Shown: one piece after another, positions 35,882 through 48,200 of the stretch | Numbering within the stretch: position 1 is the first letter of the stretch | Layout: every line of letters begins with the position of its first letter | NCBI GenBank assembly: GCA_017506865.1 | Contig: JAFCMP010000099.1 | Location: forward strand, 1-64,000 | Source of the DNA: Tribonema minus | Lineage: Eukaryota; Sar; Xanthophyceae; Tribonematales; Tribonemataceae | Direction of reading: 5' to 3' | DNA length: 64,000 nucleotides | Notes under the pieces: model-generated | Told to the model about the DNA's origin: nothing | The model's database searches: none | What the model saw: the letters and a program-made list of their open reading frames with translations, nothing else | Program-made: the position numbers and the translations under genes

Positions 35882-38800
35882 GCGGCGCTGCGCGGCCGGC
35901 GACGGCCCCCGGCAGCACAGGTGGGCGATGCAAAGTGCACGCACAGCATGGAAACGAATATAAATATCATATACACATGGCAGCTGCTAGGACACGGCGG
36001 TGGCGGCGATGGCCATGGCAATGGCAGCGGCGGCGGCAGCGGCGGCGGGGGTAGCACAGGTGCGTAGCTGGCGCAGCAGGGATAGGGTTAGATTTAGCTG
36101 ACCCCAATCCTCATAAATACAAGGCGGCGGCGGCGATGGCCATGGCGGCGGCGGCGGGGGGGGGGGGCGCTGCGCGGCCGGCGACAGCCCCGGCAGCACA
36201 GGTGGGCAACATGGTGTCACCCCGATTTACATTGCATCCCGCCGACTGATCTGAACTCCTTCTACTTACATGTAGTGGACACGTGCTGCGTGGACGAGGC
36301 GGTGGCGGCGATGGCAATGGCGGCGGCGGCAGCGGCGACGGGGGGCGCTGCACGGCCAGCGACGGCCCCCGGCAGCACAGGTGGCGCGCACTGGTGTCGC
36401 ATTTTTGCGTGCTGCAAAGTGTACATACAGTCATATACACATGGCAGCTGCTAGGACACGCAGTGACGATGGTGGCCATGGCAGCGGCGGCGGCGGCAGC
36501 GGCGGCGGCGGCGGGGGGCGCTGCGCGGCCGGCGACGGCCCCCGGCAGCACAAGTGGGCAACGCGGCGCGCGCCAGTGTCAGTCCGGGGCACGCTTTTGT
36601 GGGCTGCAATGTGTACGTGCAGTTGTCACACGCACATGGCCGCGGCTAGGCCACGGTGGTGACGACAATGGCAATGCCGATGAGCAGAGGGGGGGGGGGG
36701 GGGGGGGGGGCGTGACCGGCGGTGGCGCCTGGCAGTACGCGCACGCCCTGCAGAGCAGCAGTGCGGGCAGGCGCCGGGCAACGCTCCCACCGCTCACGTG
36801 CAACGCACATGCGCGCTGCGGGCAGGGCCATGCCCAACGTGGCGCGCTGCCACGCGGGCAGCGTGTCCGCAGGGGCCAGTCACATGCCGCACACGCGCCC
36901 TACAGACGAGAAGTGCTGTGGGCAGGTACGTATGTACTTCAAAATAAGTATCCCCTTGGTGGCGTACGCACTCGTGTACAACCATGACTGTCCCGCCAGC
37001 ACCACCGTCCGCCACCTGACCGTGGCATGCATCAGCGGCACGCGCCACGACAGCGCCCTCGTCCCGCCAAACTTCAACCTGTGACTCTCCCCCTTCGCTC
37101 GGCGCAGGCGGCCCCGCGCGCCTCGACATGCAGCGCCTGCGCGCCGCGTGCGAGGCGATGCTCGACGAGGAGCGCCGCTGCACCAGGCGCCCCCTCTCGC
37201 TGGCCGCCACCGCCCCCCTCCCCGCCAGCCCCCCGCTGTCCCCCCACGCGACCCCCCCCCCGCGCACCCCCCCGCTGGCATCCCCCAGGGGGTCCCGCGC
37301 GGGCCCCCCTCCTCCCCGGTCGCCCCCTTCGGAGGCATGGAGGGCCGTCGCCCCCCCCGCTGCAGCAACGCTCAACCTAGTGAAGGGGGGGAGGGGGACG
37401 CTGAAGCTGAAATCCCCCCCCGTGGTCAGGGTGTCTCATGCGAGTGCGCAGGGGGGACACCGCGTTGCGGGGCGGAAGGGGGGGGCGGGTGGGGGGGGGG
37501 TGAGGGGGTCTCGGGCGGCGTCCGAGGCGACGGACGGGGGGGACGCGGGGTCGGAGGGCGAGCGGAGCGCTGCTGCGGGCTCCGAGGCAGCGAGCAGGGT
37601 GGACGTGAGCGTGCCGCTGCTGCTGAGCGTGGCTGCCTTTGTCCAACACGGGTGAGCGCAGTATCTCGGTGCGTAGTGTGCGCATGTGCAGACGTGCATA
37701 CACCATGGCAAAGTATTCAAAAGGAGGGACGCTTGGCGGCAGCGTGCAGGGCGGACGCATGTGACGAGCCGCCGCTGCTGAGCGTGGCTGCTTTTGTCCA
37801 GCACGGGTGAGCACACACTTTGCTCGCGCAACGTTCAGGCACGGTGAAACGAAGAAATTTGAACCTCTAAACCTGCGATGTACGCGCCAGTTCTTCGCAG
37901 GTGACGCTCCGTCGCCCACAGTCCATTCACAAGGAAGTATGCATGGTTCACTGGCGCTCTTCACACACAGTCACAGGCGGGCATTTCACTCGCGCACCCA
38001 CAACATCAGGTGCGCCACATCCAAGAGATTTTGATTGTGTACCTCTAAAGGCAGCACACATGCGGTGCCCGCGCCAGTTCTTCGCAGGGGACGCTCTGCC
38101 ACCACAGTTCGTTCACAATGATGTATGCATGGTTGACTATCGCTAATCCCACACATTGACATACGAGCGTGTCGCTCGCATAAAAATCAGGCGCGGTGCG
38201 TTGAAGAGATCGTGCCTATAAATGCAGCACACCTGCGATGTTAGCGCCACTTCTTCACAGGTGACGGTCCGCCGCCCCACAGCCGTTCACAATGAAGTAT
38301 GCATAGGTTCACTATTGCTACATGGTCACACACAGTCGCAGACGGGCATTTCACTCGCGCACCCCAAATATCAGGTGCGGCACATCCAAGAAATTTTGAT
38401 TGTATAACTCTAAAGGCAGCACACACGCGATGCCCGCGCCAGTTCTTCGCAGGTGACACTCCGCAGCTTGAAGTCCGGCGCCTGCGGCAGCATCCTGCCG
38501 GGCGACGCGATCGTCATCGGGAAGCTGTCGCAGGCGCCGCACACAGTCATGGCGGTGACACCGGTGGAGCGGAGCGCCGTGGATCAGGTGATGCTCAGCG
38601 CGGAAGTGTTATCAGTGGCGTTTTGTCTGATAGTATCGCAGGCGCCGCACGCCGTCCTGGCGGTCGCGCCGGTGGAGTGCAGCGCCATGGACCTGGCGAT
38701 GCTCAGCGTGGCAGTGCTATTAGTGGTGTTTTGTCTGATAGTGTCGCGGGCGCCGCACGCCGTCCTGGCGGTCGTGCCGGTGGAGTGCAGCGCCATGGAC

Positions 38801-41800
38801 CAGGCGATGCTCAGCGTGGCAGTGCTATTAGCGGCGTCTTGCCTGAAAGTGTCGCATTTGCGCCGTGCGCCATCCTGGCGGTCACTCTGGTGGAGCGCAG
38901 CGCCTCGGACCAGGTGATGCTCAGCTGCATGAGGCGCGTGGCCACGCAGTGTTTCTAGTGAAGTTGAGTGAAGTTTAGTCTCTTGTCGGGAGCGGTAGCG
39001 GCGTGTGTGGTGATGGCGGAGGGACAGACGTGGCACTCAAGCTGAAGCGCCAAAGGGTAGTTCCTATTTGACTCCAAAGTTGTACATATGTGTACACCGC
39101 CAAAATGGTACATGTGTTTACATCGCCAGTCACCAACTACGAAGCTGCCTTAAGCATTCCACGGCCCCTCCCGCCAACAATAGTCGATTCATGCTGGCCT
39201 GGCGGTACACGCGCCCCCCCTTTCGACCCCCCATGCGCATACGTGAGGGACCCGCCCTGTTTCCCCGCACAACACATGCACGCCGTCACGCTGAACCCAT
39301 TGAAGCGGCTGATGCTTGAAGTACGCTCCGCACTGGCTCTGCGCCACCGCACGGCTCAGACGTACTCCCGTCACTTTCGACGCATGCACGCATCAGACGC
39401 TGACGCACTTCCCCCCCGGCGCTTCGACGCAGTCACCGCAGTGAATGCCGCTCGTGATGTCTCTCGACGTATGTTTCGCTGGCTCTCCGCTGCCGCGCCG
39501 CTCAGACGTACTCCTATCCGGCGACGCTCCTGCACGCGGCGGATGCGCGCACGCTGGCGCCGTCGCGGTGCTGCTGCGGTCACTTGAGAGCGAATGGCGC
39601 TCGTAAAGTCTCTCGGCATATATTTCGCTGGCTCTCCGCTGCCGCACCGACGTGCTGCCCAAGTATGCCAGTATGACAGCTGCAGAATCTGTGGTTTCTG
39701 ATGGATTGGTTGTGTGCAGGCGTACTCCTGTCAGGTGACGCTCCTGCACGCGGTGGACGCCCCCCCCCCCCCCCCCTCACACATACCCCAGGATCCCCAC
39801 CCGCTTCCACGCGTGCACGCACGCACCAGGCCCCCACTCAACAGCCCCCCAGTGTTGCGTCACCGTTATGCTCCGGCCACTGAATGGAGATCGAAGTCTT
39901 CTGAAGTAGGTTTCGCTCCCTCTCCGCTGCGCCGCTCAGACTTACTCCTGTCAGGTGACGCTACTGCACGCGGTGGACGCGCGCAAGCTGGCGCCGTCGC
40001 GGTGCAGCGGCGGCGGCGATGCGGGCAAGCGGCGCGCGCAGCAGGGCAGCGTGTCGCAGCACACCGGTTCCGTGTCTGCGTCTGGCGGTGAGACAGAGTG
40101 CTGCAATCCATGAAAACATAGGATTAGGGCCCGGCCTGACCCTAATGCGACCTAATATGTATGTCTACCCTAAAAGTTGTGCTACACTTCACTCTTGAAG
40201 TATACAAAATGTGTCACGCCAAACTCCTCCTCTGTATCCGGCGGTGAGACCCGCCTAATAGGAAACCTTCCCTTAACCCCGACCTAATTTCAGCATATAG
40301 TGTTGGTAAATTCCAGGATCATGCCATGTGGACAGGTGCCTGACTGTGCTGTCATGCTTTGCGTGAAAAGCTGCCGTAGTCTCAGGCCTTCGGCTGACCC
40401 CTGTCACTAAACACATACTTTGTCATCGGGCTGCAGTGGCGCAAGCGGCGGCGACGGCAAGACCACGTTCTCCTGCTTGGCCGCCGCATGTCATTGGTGC
40501 CTGACAGGACTGGCAGCAACAGGTTGCCTGGAGCTCTCCTGCAGTATTGTGCCCCCATGAGCGCGTGATGTCATACTTCAAAGTATATTTCAGATGTGCA
40601 AGCGTCTGTTGATCAGTGCAGTTGCTCTCTGCGCAGCGCCCGGCCTTTGCGAGCATGGTGGGCGTTCTATCAGCCGACCAGCTACCACCAGCCGTGTGCT
40701 GCCTGGTCTTGGTGGTCAGTGCCGAGCAAGGAGTGCCGCACACGCCGCTGCCTCTCCCAGACTCTTCGCAAGAACATCCAATTCCTTGACGCCCGTTCAC
40801 CGTTGCGAGCATCTGCTCAAGGTGACAAAATAGCTTAATGTCCACCGCGGCGGTAGGCGGCCGCGGCACCAACAAGCGGGCAGCTGCGGCGGCCGGCCCG
40901 GCGGCGGAGGCGCATGCGGGTGTGAACCGCGGAGCGCGCCATCCACATCTCCCCCTGCCTCGACTTGAGAGACACAAGTTGAAGTTTGAACATGCAACTT
41001 TTTGTTGTTCCTGCTCCACGCATCTCAGGTGCCAGGTCCGTCCGCAACTCCTCGAGTGTTACCTCCACGTCAGCCAGAAACTCCAGCGCAGTGACGGCCG
41101 AAGCTGCCGCTGCCGCTGCTGCTGCGGCGGCGGCGGCGGCAGCGCTGGACGGCGGCGGCAGCGTCGCGCGCGTTGCGGGCTCCAAGAGCCGCTCCGTCGC
41201 CGCCGCCGCCGCCCCCGCCGCTGCTGCTGCGGCGGGCCACTGGGTGTGGAAGATGATCGCGTCATCGGAGGTGCGGAAAGTTGACGGATCAGTGTGGAGA
41301 GTCAACTTCTGCATTGCTGAACTTCGCTGGCCGACGCGCCGTGGGGGCCGACCCTCGTGCTCGTGTTTTCCATTGCGGCTTGTTGCGTGCTCCGAATAGT
41401 GATCGAGGCAAGCGTCACAGCTCTTGTGCCCAGCTTCAGAGCAATCTCGGACTGACGTTCAACAATCTTCCAGTGCTCTTGGCGCCCACTGCAGCTCCAT
41501 GGCTGCGCCCGATAGTGCTCCAGCCGAGCGTCGTCGCATCTTTCTGGCCCAGCCTCGCAGCAAACCCGGACTGACTGCCAGTGCCAGCAAAGAAAAGACT
41601 GTCCTCCCACAGCAACCCCCACGACTGACCGTCTACGCTCGTCAACGACAACACTATACGCCTGCAGGACGTGCGGCCCTGGTGGCGCCGCAAGTTCGAC
41701 GCCGGCCGCGTGCCGGGCGCTGTTGACTTTGCGGCGAGCGCTGCCGCGGAGGCTATCCCTTGTGCTCGTGCTTCTTACCGCAAGCCGCGCGCCACTCTGT

Positions 41801-44800
41801 CATGCCCAGCCTCACAGCAGCCCTGGGACTGACCTTCAACACTTAGAGACAACATTACCATCCGTACCCCTGCAGGACACGCGACCCAGGTGGCGCCGCG
41901 AGTTCGACGCCGGCCGCGTGCCGAGCACTGTGGACTTTGCGGCGAGCGCTGCTGCAGAGGCGCACTTCCGCGTGCCCGCGGCGTGGCCTGCGCTGGAGGT
42001 CATGGTCGCGGACGAGGCGTCTGCGGCGGCGGCGGCGCTGCTGCCGTGGCGCCCGCTGCAGCGCGTCGACGCACTTGCGCGCATGACAGGTGCTCACCTT
42101 CAGAGCTGTTATGTTAGGTGTAAGGGCCGATTCCAGGACAAGGTTAGCAATAGGGCTGGGATGGCATAGTCGCTGTGAGCAACCTGCCGTTGGGATTAGG
42201 AGTGGTTGAAGCGACGCTTCTGCCATGGCGCCCGCTGCAGCGCGCCGACGCTGTTGCGCGCATGACAGGTGCTCAGCTGCAGAGGTGTTGTGCAATTCTT
42301 AGGGTCGCAGTCAAGCGAAAGCTAGGGTTTGGGTTGAGCGCTGCTGCCGTGGCGCCCGCTGCAGCGCGTGGACGCTCCCGCGCGCATGACATGTGCTCAT
42401 TTGAATGGGCAGGGTACGGGTGAAGGCGACGATTACGGTTTGTCAAGGGCCCCTTCGCTTAGATGAGCGCTTAGGGTAATGATAGGGTTAGGGTTAGGGT
42501 TAGGGTTAGGGGTAGAGGTCGGCTCGGAGTTGAGGTTAGCGGTGCGTTGTGAAGGCGCATCTGTCACATCAGCGCGTTGCGCGGTTGCTCCCACAGTGCG
42601 GGGGTACCTGACTTCGCGTCAAGTGTTCAAGTGACCTGCCAAAACAGTTTGGGTGCATGACCCCTTTCGAAAGTCTTCGGGGGGGGTGTAGACCGTGTTT
42701 GAGCGACAGTGCGTGAGACAAACCCAAGCGTCAAACGGCGCGGTTGGCTGTCTCTTATCCAAATGCTGACATCAAGCACTGAGTCTTGCGACCTGGACTG
42801 GCATTTGCCGCTGCAGGGGAGGAGCTGGCGGGCGTGGCATTTGGCGTGCTCGCAACGGCTCCGCCCGCAACACAGGGCACCGTCAACCTGTCCAAGTGGC
42901 AGAAGTTCACTGCCGCATTCAGGTGAGCATTGCTCAGCGCCGCTGTGTCTGCATTTTGGTGACCAGTACATTAATATGTGTGATCCCTTTCTATGACTCC
43001 ACGTATGCTTCACAGGGTCATTGTAGTACACACGTACTTCAAAGGTACACTGAGGTGCAATGACTTCTCTCTCCTCTGTACTCGTTCGGCAGAGCATCTG
43101 CTTCAAGGTGTACTGAGTTTTCTCACCCCGGCGCTCCTTTGACGGACAAGTGCGCACCTCATGGTCTAGAAGCAATGGGCAGAGGTCAACATACCCCCTC
43201 TGCCAAGTGCGCAACAATAATGACTTCGTAGGCAGGCTTTTGTTCTTTTTTTTGCGCTCAAGAGCAACGTTCATTCATGCGCTCCGTGCACCCAATCCTA
43301 CCCTTCAGGCCGCTGAAAGACCTGCCAAAGGCTGTGGTGGAGCACACATACGCAGTCGCACTCGCCGCTGCGCAGGCAGCGGCGGCAGCGGCGGCAGCGG
43401 CAGAGCGCGCGGCGGCACGCAAGAAACTGCTCCAGCAGCAGCAAGAGCAGCAGCAGCAGCAGCAGCACGATGCGCGCCGTGGCTCCGCTGGCTCGGCAAC
43501 GAAAACGGCGACGGCGCTGACAGCGGCGAGCACGCTGCCAAACATGGGGTTAAAGGGGCAGGGGCCTGGCGCAGGGCACAATGTGAGAGTGCCCTATAGC
43601 TTCATCGCATTTGCTGTCGTGAGAGGCTGTGACGGTTGCGCCTGACGCACTCGTATGCGCTGAAGCAGATGTCTGCGGCCAGAGAGCCCTGGTGTGGTTT
43701 TGGGTGTGGCAGCGGTGCTGGGTTACCATCGAGAGATGAAGATTCAATGTGGTGGCGGCAGCGGCGCAGGGGGCGAGATGCAAGCGCTATGATTTCTTAG
43801 TGTGCAACAATGCATGCCATATGCCTGGTGCCGCGACGGTCGTCGCGCTGCAGCAAACTATGAAATACGCTCTGCGACCGCGAATCGTAGTACACAATGC
43901 CATAAGGGTTTGTAGCTGCAGTACATGGTAAAATGCCAGTGCGGCACTGCAAGGTCTGAAATAACGAAACATACAGGTCCATGCCTTTGCAGGCGCACGC
44001 GTATACCAATCGAAGTACCTAGTCGATGACGCAGCTGCTGGCAGTGGACTGCATGCACGTGCTGACCCTGATCCTGCGCCCGCAAAGCCTCCCGCATAGG
44101 TCTATAGGCGTCGAGCAAAATGGTGATGACTGTCTGGCACATACTCCCCTGGGCCTGCAGCACGTCACAATTGAAGCGCTAGTCAAAATGACATGGGCGC
44201 TGATGCTGGAACGAAATACACTATCTGGACATCATTCTGCGCCCGCATTTGCTCGCGCGCCTGCGACGCTGGGGCAAACACTACACGCACAGACCATGAT
44301 TGCACGTCCGCATTCGCTGCGCAGCCGCTGCAGGCGCTGAGCAAGACGGTGGGCAGCAAGCCCGCTGCACGCCGGCGATCGCCGGCGCATCACGCAACTT
44401 GCGGTTGCTGCGCAGCGCGGTGCCGCTGCGCTCACACCTCGTGCTGCCCAATTGACACGGCTGCTGTCCATGTTTGAAGGTACATTCACGTGCTGACTGT
44501 AATGCCGCGCCCGCATCGCCTCCCGCACGGGCTTCAGGCGCTGAGCAAGACGGTGGGCAGCAAGCCCGGCGCTGCGAGCAGCGGCGGCAGGGGCGCGCAG
44601 CCGAGATCTGTAATACATTGGTGTTGCAGTTGGAGATCTCGTTGCATATACATCTCGCGCCCGCATTCGAGAGCCAATGCTGGAGCGAATACATGCACAG
44701 ACCGTCATTGCACGTCCGCATTCGCACCTGCCGCAGGCGTTGAGCAAGACGGTGGGCAGCAAGCCCGGCGCTGCGAGTGGTGGTGGCAGGGGCGCGCAGC

Positions 44801-44856
44801 CGAGACCGTCCACAAAACCCGCGCCAGCGCTGAAGCCGCCTGGACTTGCCAAGTGA
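33155..44856 (+). CDS. 814-residue protein, possible degenerate cyclic-nucleotide-binding fold
   Basis: Eleven exons with consistent phases: 33155-33340, 34516-34779, 35719-35920, 37108-37651, 38443-38587, 39940-40087, 41029-41270, 41876-42089, 42817-42922, 43309-43582 and 44737-44856 (TGA). The start is the first ATG of the open exon. The N-terminus is helical (VADELHVEAVARVKERE; KLVQQLRIASIAAVEAIQVW). Residues about 135-185 read FVWEGNNYLLKMCHDTD and ARNPFLLGRGLDEAV, separated by about 20 residues, a pairing I cannot name. Residues about 385-447 (LLLSVAAFVQHGSSQVTLR; LPGDAIVIGKLS; HTVMAVTPVERSAVDQ) look like the beta-roll of a cyclic-nucleotide-binding domain, but lack the usual FGE and Arg of the phosphate cassette, so binding is doubtful. 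Then a Ser/Ala linker, RWRREFDAGRVPSTVDF, an Ala/Gln-rich coiled region (about 700-745) and a basic Pro-rich tail. Exon 41029-41270 is the weakest join: a minus-strand ORF overlaps it. Function unknown. Confidence 0.6.
34829..34880 (+). repeat. Donor-side echo of exon 2
   Basis: One copy of the exon 2 end (CGCCGCCGCTCGTGTGGG ... CTGCCTGCTGAAGGTAC) lies 50 bp after the true donor at 34780. It has lost a few bases, which breaks the frame. Confidence 0.75.
35985..36745 (+). repeat. Five donor-side echoes of exon 3
   Basis: Copies of the GGCGGTGGCGGCGATGGC run leading to CGGCAGCACAGGTGG end near 36060, 36205, 36381, 36556 and 36740. Most are preceded by an ATATACACATGGCAGCTGCTAGG block. Period is about 145-185 bp. 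The second, third and fourth keep CGCGGCCGGCGAC or CACGGCCAGCGAC upstream of the donor. They explain the many Ala or Gly-rich ORFs here. Confidence 0.85.
37735..38275 (+). repeat. Echoes on both sides of intron 4
   Basis: A donor-side copy of the exon 4 end (CTGCTGAGCGTGGCTGC ... CAGCACGGGTGAGC) lies at about 37735-37812. Three acceptor-side copies of the exon 5 start (GCGCCAGTTCTTCGCAGGTGA and variants) lie at about 37885-37915, 38070-38100 and 38243-38275, ahead of the true one at 38437-38460, in units of about 170-190 bp. Confidence 0.85.
38625..38940 (+). repeat. Three donor-side echoes of exon 5
   Basis: The exon 5 end (TCGCAGGCGCCGCAC, GTCMTGGCGGT, CCGGTGGAG, GACCAGGTGATGCTCAGC) recurs at about 38635-38712, 38750-38826 and 38867-38926, in units of about 115 bp with a conserved CAGTGCTATTAG.GG spacer. 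The copies stay largely open in frame, which could mislead gene callers into a longer exon. Confidence 0.85.
39500..39770 (+). repeat. Acceptor-side echoes of exon 6
   Basis: Copies of the exon 6 start (CAGACGTACTCC / CAGGCGTACTCC then CGACGCTCCTGCACGCGG) occur at about 39505-39585 and 39717-39765, before the true acceptor at 39939. The GCTCCC-CTCTCCGCTGCCGC lead-in is repeated with them. Confidence 0.8.
41655..42400 (+). repeat. Echoes flanking exon 8
   Basis: Upstream, an acceptor-side copy (CTGCAGGACGTGCGGCCC then TGGTGGCGCCGCAAGTTCG) lies at about 41662-41745. Downstream, two donor-side copies (TGGCGCCCGCTGCAGCGC then GCGCGCATGACAGGTGCTC or variant) lie at about 42222-42276 and 42350-42397. 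The true exon is 41876-42089. The second downstream copy has a mutated donor (ACATGTGCTC). Confidence 0.85.
42478..42520 (+). repeat. Interstitial telomere-type repeat (TTAGGG)n
   Basis: About five contiguous GGTTAG units in intron 8 of the 33155-44856 gene, directly after the echoes of exon 8. Confidence 0.85.
44325..44615 (+). repeat. Acceptor-side echoes of the last exon
   Basis: GGCGCTGAGCAAGACGGTGG then GCAGCAAGCCC recurs at about 44333-44385 and 44537-44612, before the true exon at 44737. Period is about 200 bp, with a shared lead-in of CATTCGC or CATCGCCTCCC. Confidence 0.85.
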
Positions 44857-45245
44857 GGCAGTCAATGCGTGCAGCTCTCACAAGCGCACCCTGATCACCT
44901 ATATGCGCATGTAGTCATTTCGTGTACGTATCAGCGCGTAATCATCTGTCAAGCTCACATAGTCGTTTCGGAACATGGTGAAGACGATCGAGCAGAGGAA
45001 GCAGGGATTGACAATGACGCGATGCATACAATGACGCGCAAAGCACTCTAGCACTGCACCTGTTGATGCAACGTCAAGCGTATAACTTCAAAGCGGCCAC
45101 CCTTTTTACTACTTCAAGTGGCCACCCCTCGACTACCCCGAAACGCGCCGCCAGTTGAGTCTGGTCCCATCCTCATGGCGTGCTGCCATAAGAACGACGC
45201 CAAATAAATTTGACAAGTGCTCGCGCCGTCGTGCTTCGTCGCCAG
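44857..45245. other. Short intergenic region between head-to-tail genes
   Basis: Should hold the 3' end of the upstream gene and the promoter and first exon of the next. The next gene's start codon was not found: the traced frame is closed by a TGA at 45211, and no ATG-bearing exon of matching phase is convincing. ACTTCAAAG and ACTTCAAGTG words lie at about 45089 and 45111. Confidence 0.45.
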
Positions 45246-48200
45246 GACGGCGTTCGCGGCAGCGCTCGTGGCGGCGCTGCACGCCACTCACAACCACGAT
45301 CCACCGCCAGCGGACTCTCCACCCCTCGACGGCGACCGTTTGCTGTGCGACCTGTTCCACACCAGCATCCTCGGCAGGGTCACTGCGGCAGGGCCGGGTG
45401 CTGGCTGCGGCAGCTTCGCGTCTGCGCTGTCGGCGCAGATTACGGCGGCAGCGTGGCTGGCGGCAAAGCAGGTGCGGCGCAGGGGAAGTAGCACAGCACA
45501 GCGGATACGGTCTGATGCACGCAATGATGTGCTCCGCGTGTTGCGCGCCGCTGCGTGCGCGTGCACCGCTTATCCTGAAGTTATCCTCGTAGGTGCTGCG
45601 TTTGGCCTTGTCAGGGTGCCGACAGTATGTAGCACGGTGTATGAAATGTGGTATGATGTACGCAGGGGTATGCTGCGTGTGTAGTCTGTTTTTGCGTGCG
45701 CGCACAGTGCGCTAGGGGTGTGTCCACCCTATTAGGTGCTGTTGCTGTTTACCGGCCATCTCAGGCGGGCAGCGACGCAAGAGGACACGGGGTGTTGGCT
45801 GTTGCCTTGCCTGCTGCTGCGTATATGCACAGCGTTGGGACTGCCTTGCACTAGGTGCTGTCGCACCTCCCTGCGGCAGCGCAGCCATGTGTGCATTGCT
45901 GGGACAGGCACCGCCCGCCTGGGCGGCACTGCTTGCGCTGGTGCACTGCCGTTTGCAGAACGGATGCCGCTGCTGAACGACGTTTGAGCAGCAGCAGGTG
46001 CTGCTGCTGCTGCTACAGCCGTCGCCACCGCTGACGTCACTGCCACCGCCGCCGCCACTGCGATGCAGGCTGCCATGGTGGGCCAGGCGTGGCGACATTG
46101 CGCTGCCGTCCGCATTCAGGTACGCGGTCGTAGCGTTGCAGTTGCAACAGCATCGATTGCACGTGGCTGCCGGGAGGGCATGCGGCACACGGTTGGCAAT
46201 GTTGACGCAGTGACAGAAGCACACTGCAACTGAGAGTCATAGAAGGTGGCACACAAACGCCCTCTGTGTCAAATCTCGTCTTGCCCCGGTACACGACCCC
46301 TTGAGTGCAAGCCACGTTGCACCACTGCAAGCGACAGCACGGGGCTGCGGTGGCTGCGGCGCGTGCGTCGCAAGTGCCCCCCCCCCCCCCCCTCACTCCA
46401 GTTCACCTTTGGTACAACGAATGCATGCTCCAGGGCCATGCATCCTTCGAACAGCGATCCCACTCCTTGACAAACTGTGCCTGGGAGATGGTGCCTCTGG
46501 GCGCAGCGACGGCGCACGAACCCCTTCCTTCCTTCTCGTGCTCGCCAGTGACGCTCAAAGTGCTGCCGCGTCACGCCGCCGCAGGCGACGGCGCGCGGGC
46601 GGCTGTGCCGGCGACGCAGGCGGCGCGAGGCCGCGGCCGCCGTCGCGCTGCAGACGCTCGCGCGCATGGTGCCGCCGCGGCGGCGCGCGCTTCCAATGCT
46701 GCTCCGGTGAGTGGCGCAGGAATTGCAGTTTATAGATGTCGCGGCGTACATGGGGTGGGATACGAAGGGCTCACAGTGTAAAAGTCTGGTAGGCGTGCTG
46801 CAGACGCTCGCGCGCATGGTGCCGGCGCGGCGGCGCGCGCTTCCACCGCTGCTCCGGTGAGTGCCGCAGGAATCGCAGATGAAATATGTTACAACAAAGC
46901 ATAGAGGATGAAGGTGGATGGTGTGGGTATGGAGGGCTTGCTGTGTGAATTTTTGGTAAAGTGCGCGGCGCTGCGCACGCTTGCAGTCGAAGTTTTGAAA
47001 ATCGTCACAGGTGGACGTGGGAAAATCCTCAGCATGTGGATGTGTATGGCACATGGAGGGTTCAAGGCATTTATGTGCGTCTTAGGGACCATAATAGGGT
47101 TGAGGTTAGGGCTGGCGCGCTCCCTGCGCTGCTACGGTAAGCGCCGGGGAATCTGCAAGCCGCAGGGAATTGCAGTTGGAAAATGTTACAGCCGAGCACA
47201 GAGAATGAAAGGCGCAGATGGTGTGGGACATGGAGGGCTTGTTGAATTTTGGTCAAGTTGGGCAGACATGCGACAGTGCCAGCTAACTGACTGGTGATGC
47301 CGTGTCCACGAGAGCTTGGCCTCGGTGGGCCAGCAGATGTGAACGGCTGCCTCACACTCGCCTCCCCCTCTGTGTGTGCCCCTTGCTGGTTCCTGGTCTC
47401 TGGTCCCGGTTGTGTACTAGAGTTGCCAAACACTGCGATGCTGATGTCTGTGAGGTGTGCGGCGCTGCAGACGCCCGCACGACGTGGTGCTGCCGCGGCG
47501 GTCCGCTCTCCCTGCGCTGCTGCAGTGAGCGCTGCTGAAGCAGCGAGCTGCAGGAATGCAGCGGGAGCTATGAAGAACATTACAGGCGGGCGTAGTGTTT
47601 TATCCAAAATGTGGATCGTTGTAGGGCGCGGAGGTTTTATGAGATGTACTTGCGTCTGGTGAGGTTGATGACACTGTACGCCATACATGCGCACATGCCT
47701 CTGTTTGGCACAATAACTTCATTTTCGCGCTGGACAGAGCAATGTTGCTGCTGCTGCTGCCGCTGGCCCCTGCGTGGCTCATGCTGTCGAGTGCGCCACG
47801 AGACCACTAATAAGCCCACCGCCGCGTCCCCCGCTCACCGTTGTTGCCCCATGCAGGGCGCGCGCAGCACGGCTCGCGCACTGGCCGCGTGTCGCATCCA
47901 CGGGCCTGCAGGGCTGGTGTTTGGTTTCACTGTCGAACTGCACGGCCTGTTGTGCCTGCCACAAGACCACTAATAAACCGACTGCTGTATGCCCCGCTCA
48001 CCGTCGTTGCCCCACGCAGGGCGCGGGCGGCGCGGCTCGCGCACCGGCAGCGCGTTGCGTCCACGCGCCTGCAGCGCTGGTTCCGCCACGAGCGGTGGAT
48101 ATGGTACCTGCAAGTCAGGTATGGCGCGTCGCATGCGTAGATGGTTTTATGAAGTGGTGTGTTTTTTCTCAATGCTCCTAGCAGGGAAGCGTGTGCAGGC

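Noticed and set aside
40835-41314. Minus-strand 159-codon frame starting with ATG (QKLTLHTDPSTFRTSDD) as a separate gene
   Set aside because: The plus-strand exon 41029-41270 links the exons on both sides with exact phases (1 in, 0 out). The minus frame ends in low-complexity basic sequence with no clear family. Kept as a finding because it is not fully excluded.
33155-44856. Splitting this gene in two, with the first ending at a TGA at 40504 (exon 40437-40504)
   Set aside because: That terminal exon fits the phase but reads as low-complexity Ala/Pro sequence and would leave the exons from 41876 on without a start. The single-gene chain explains all exons.
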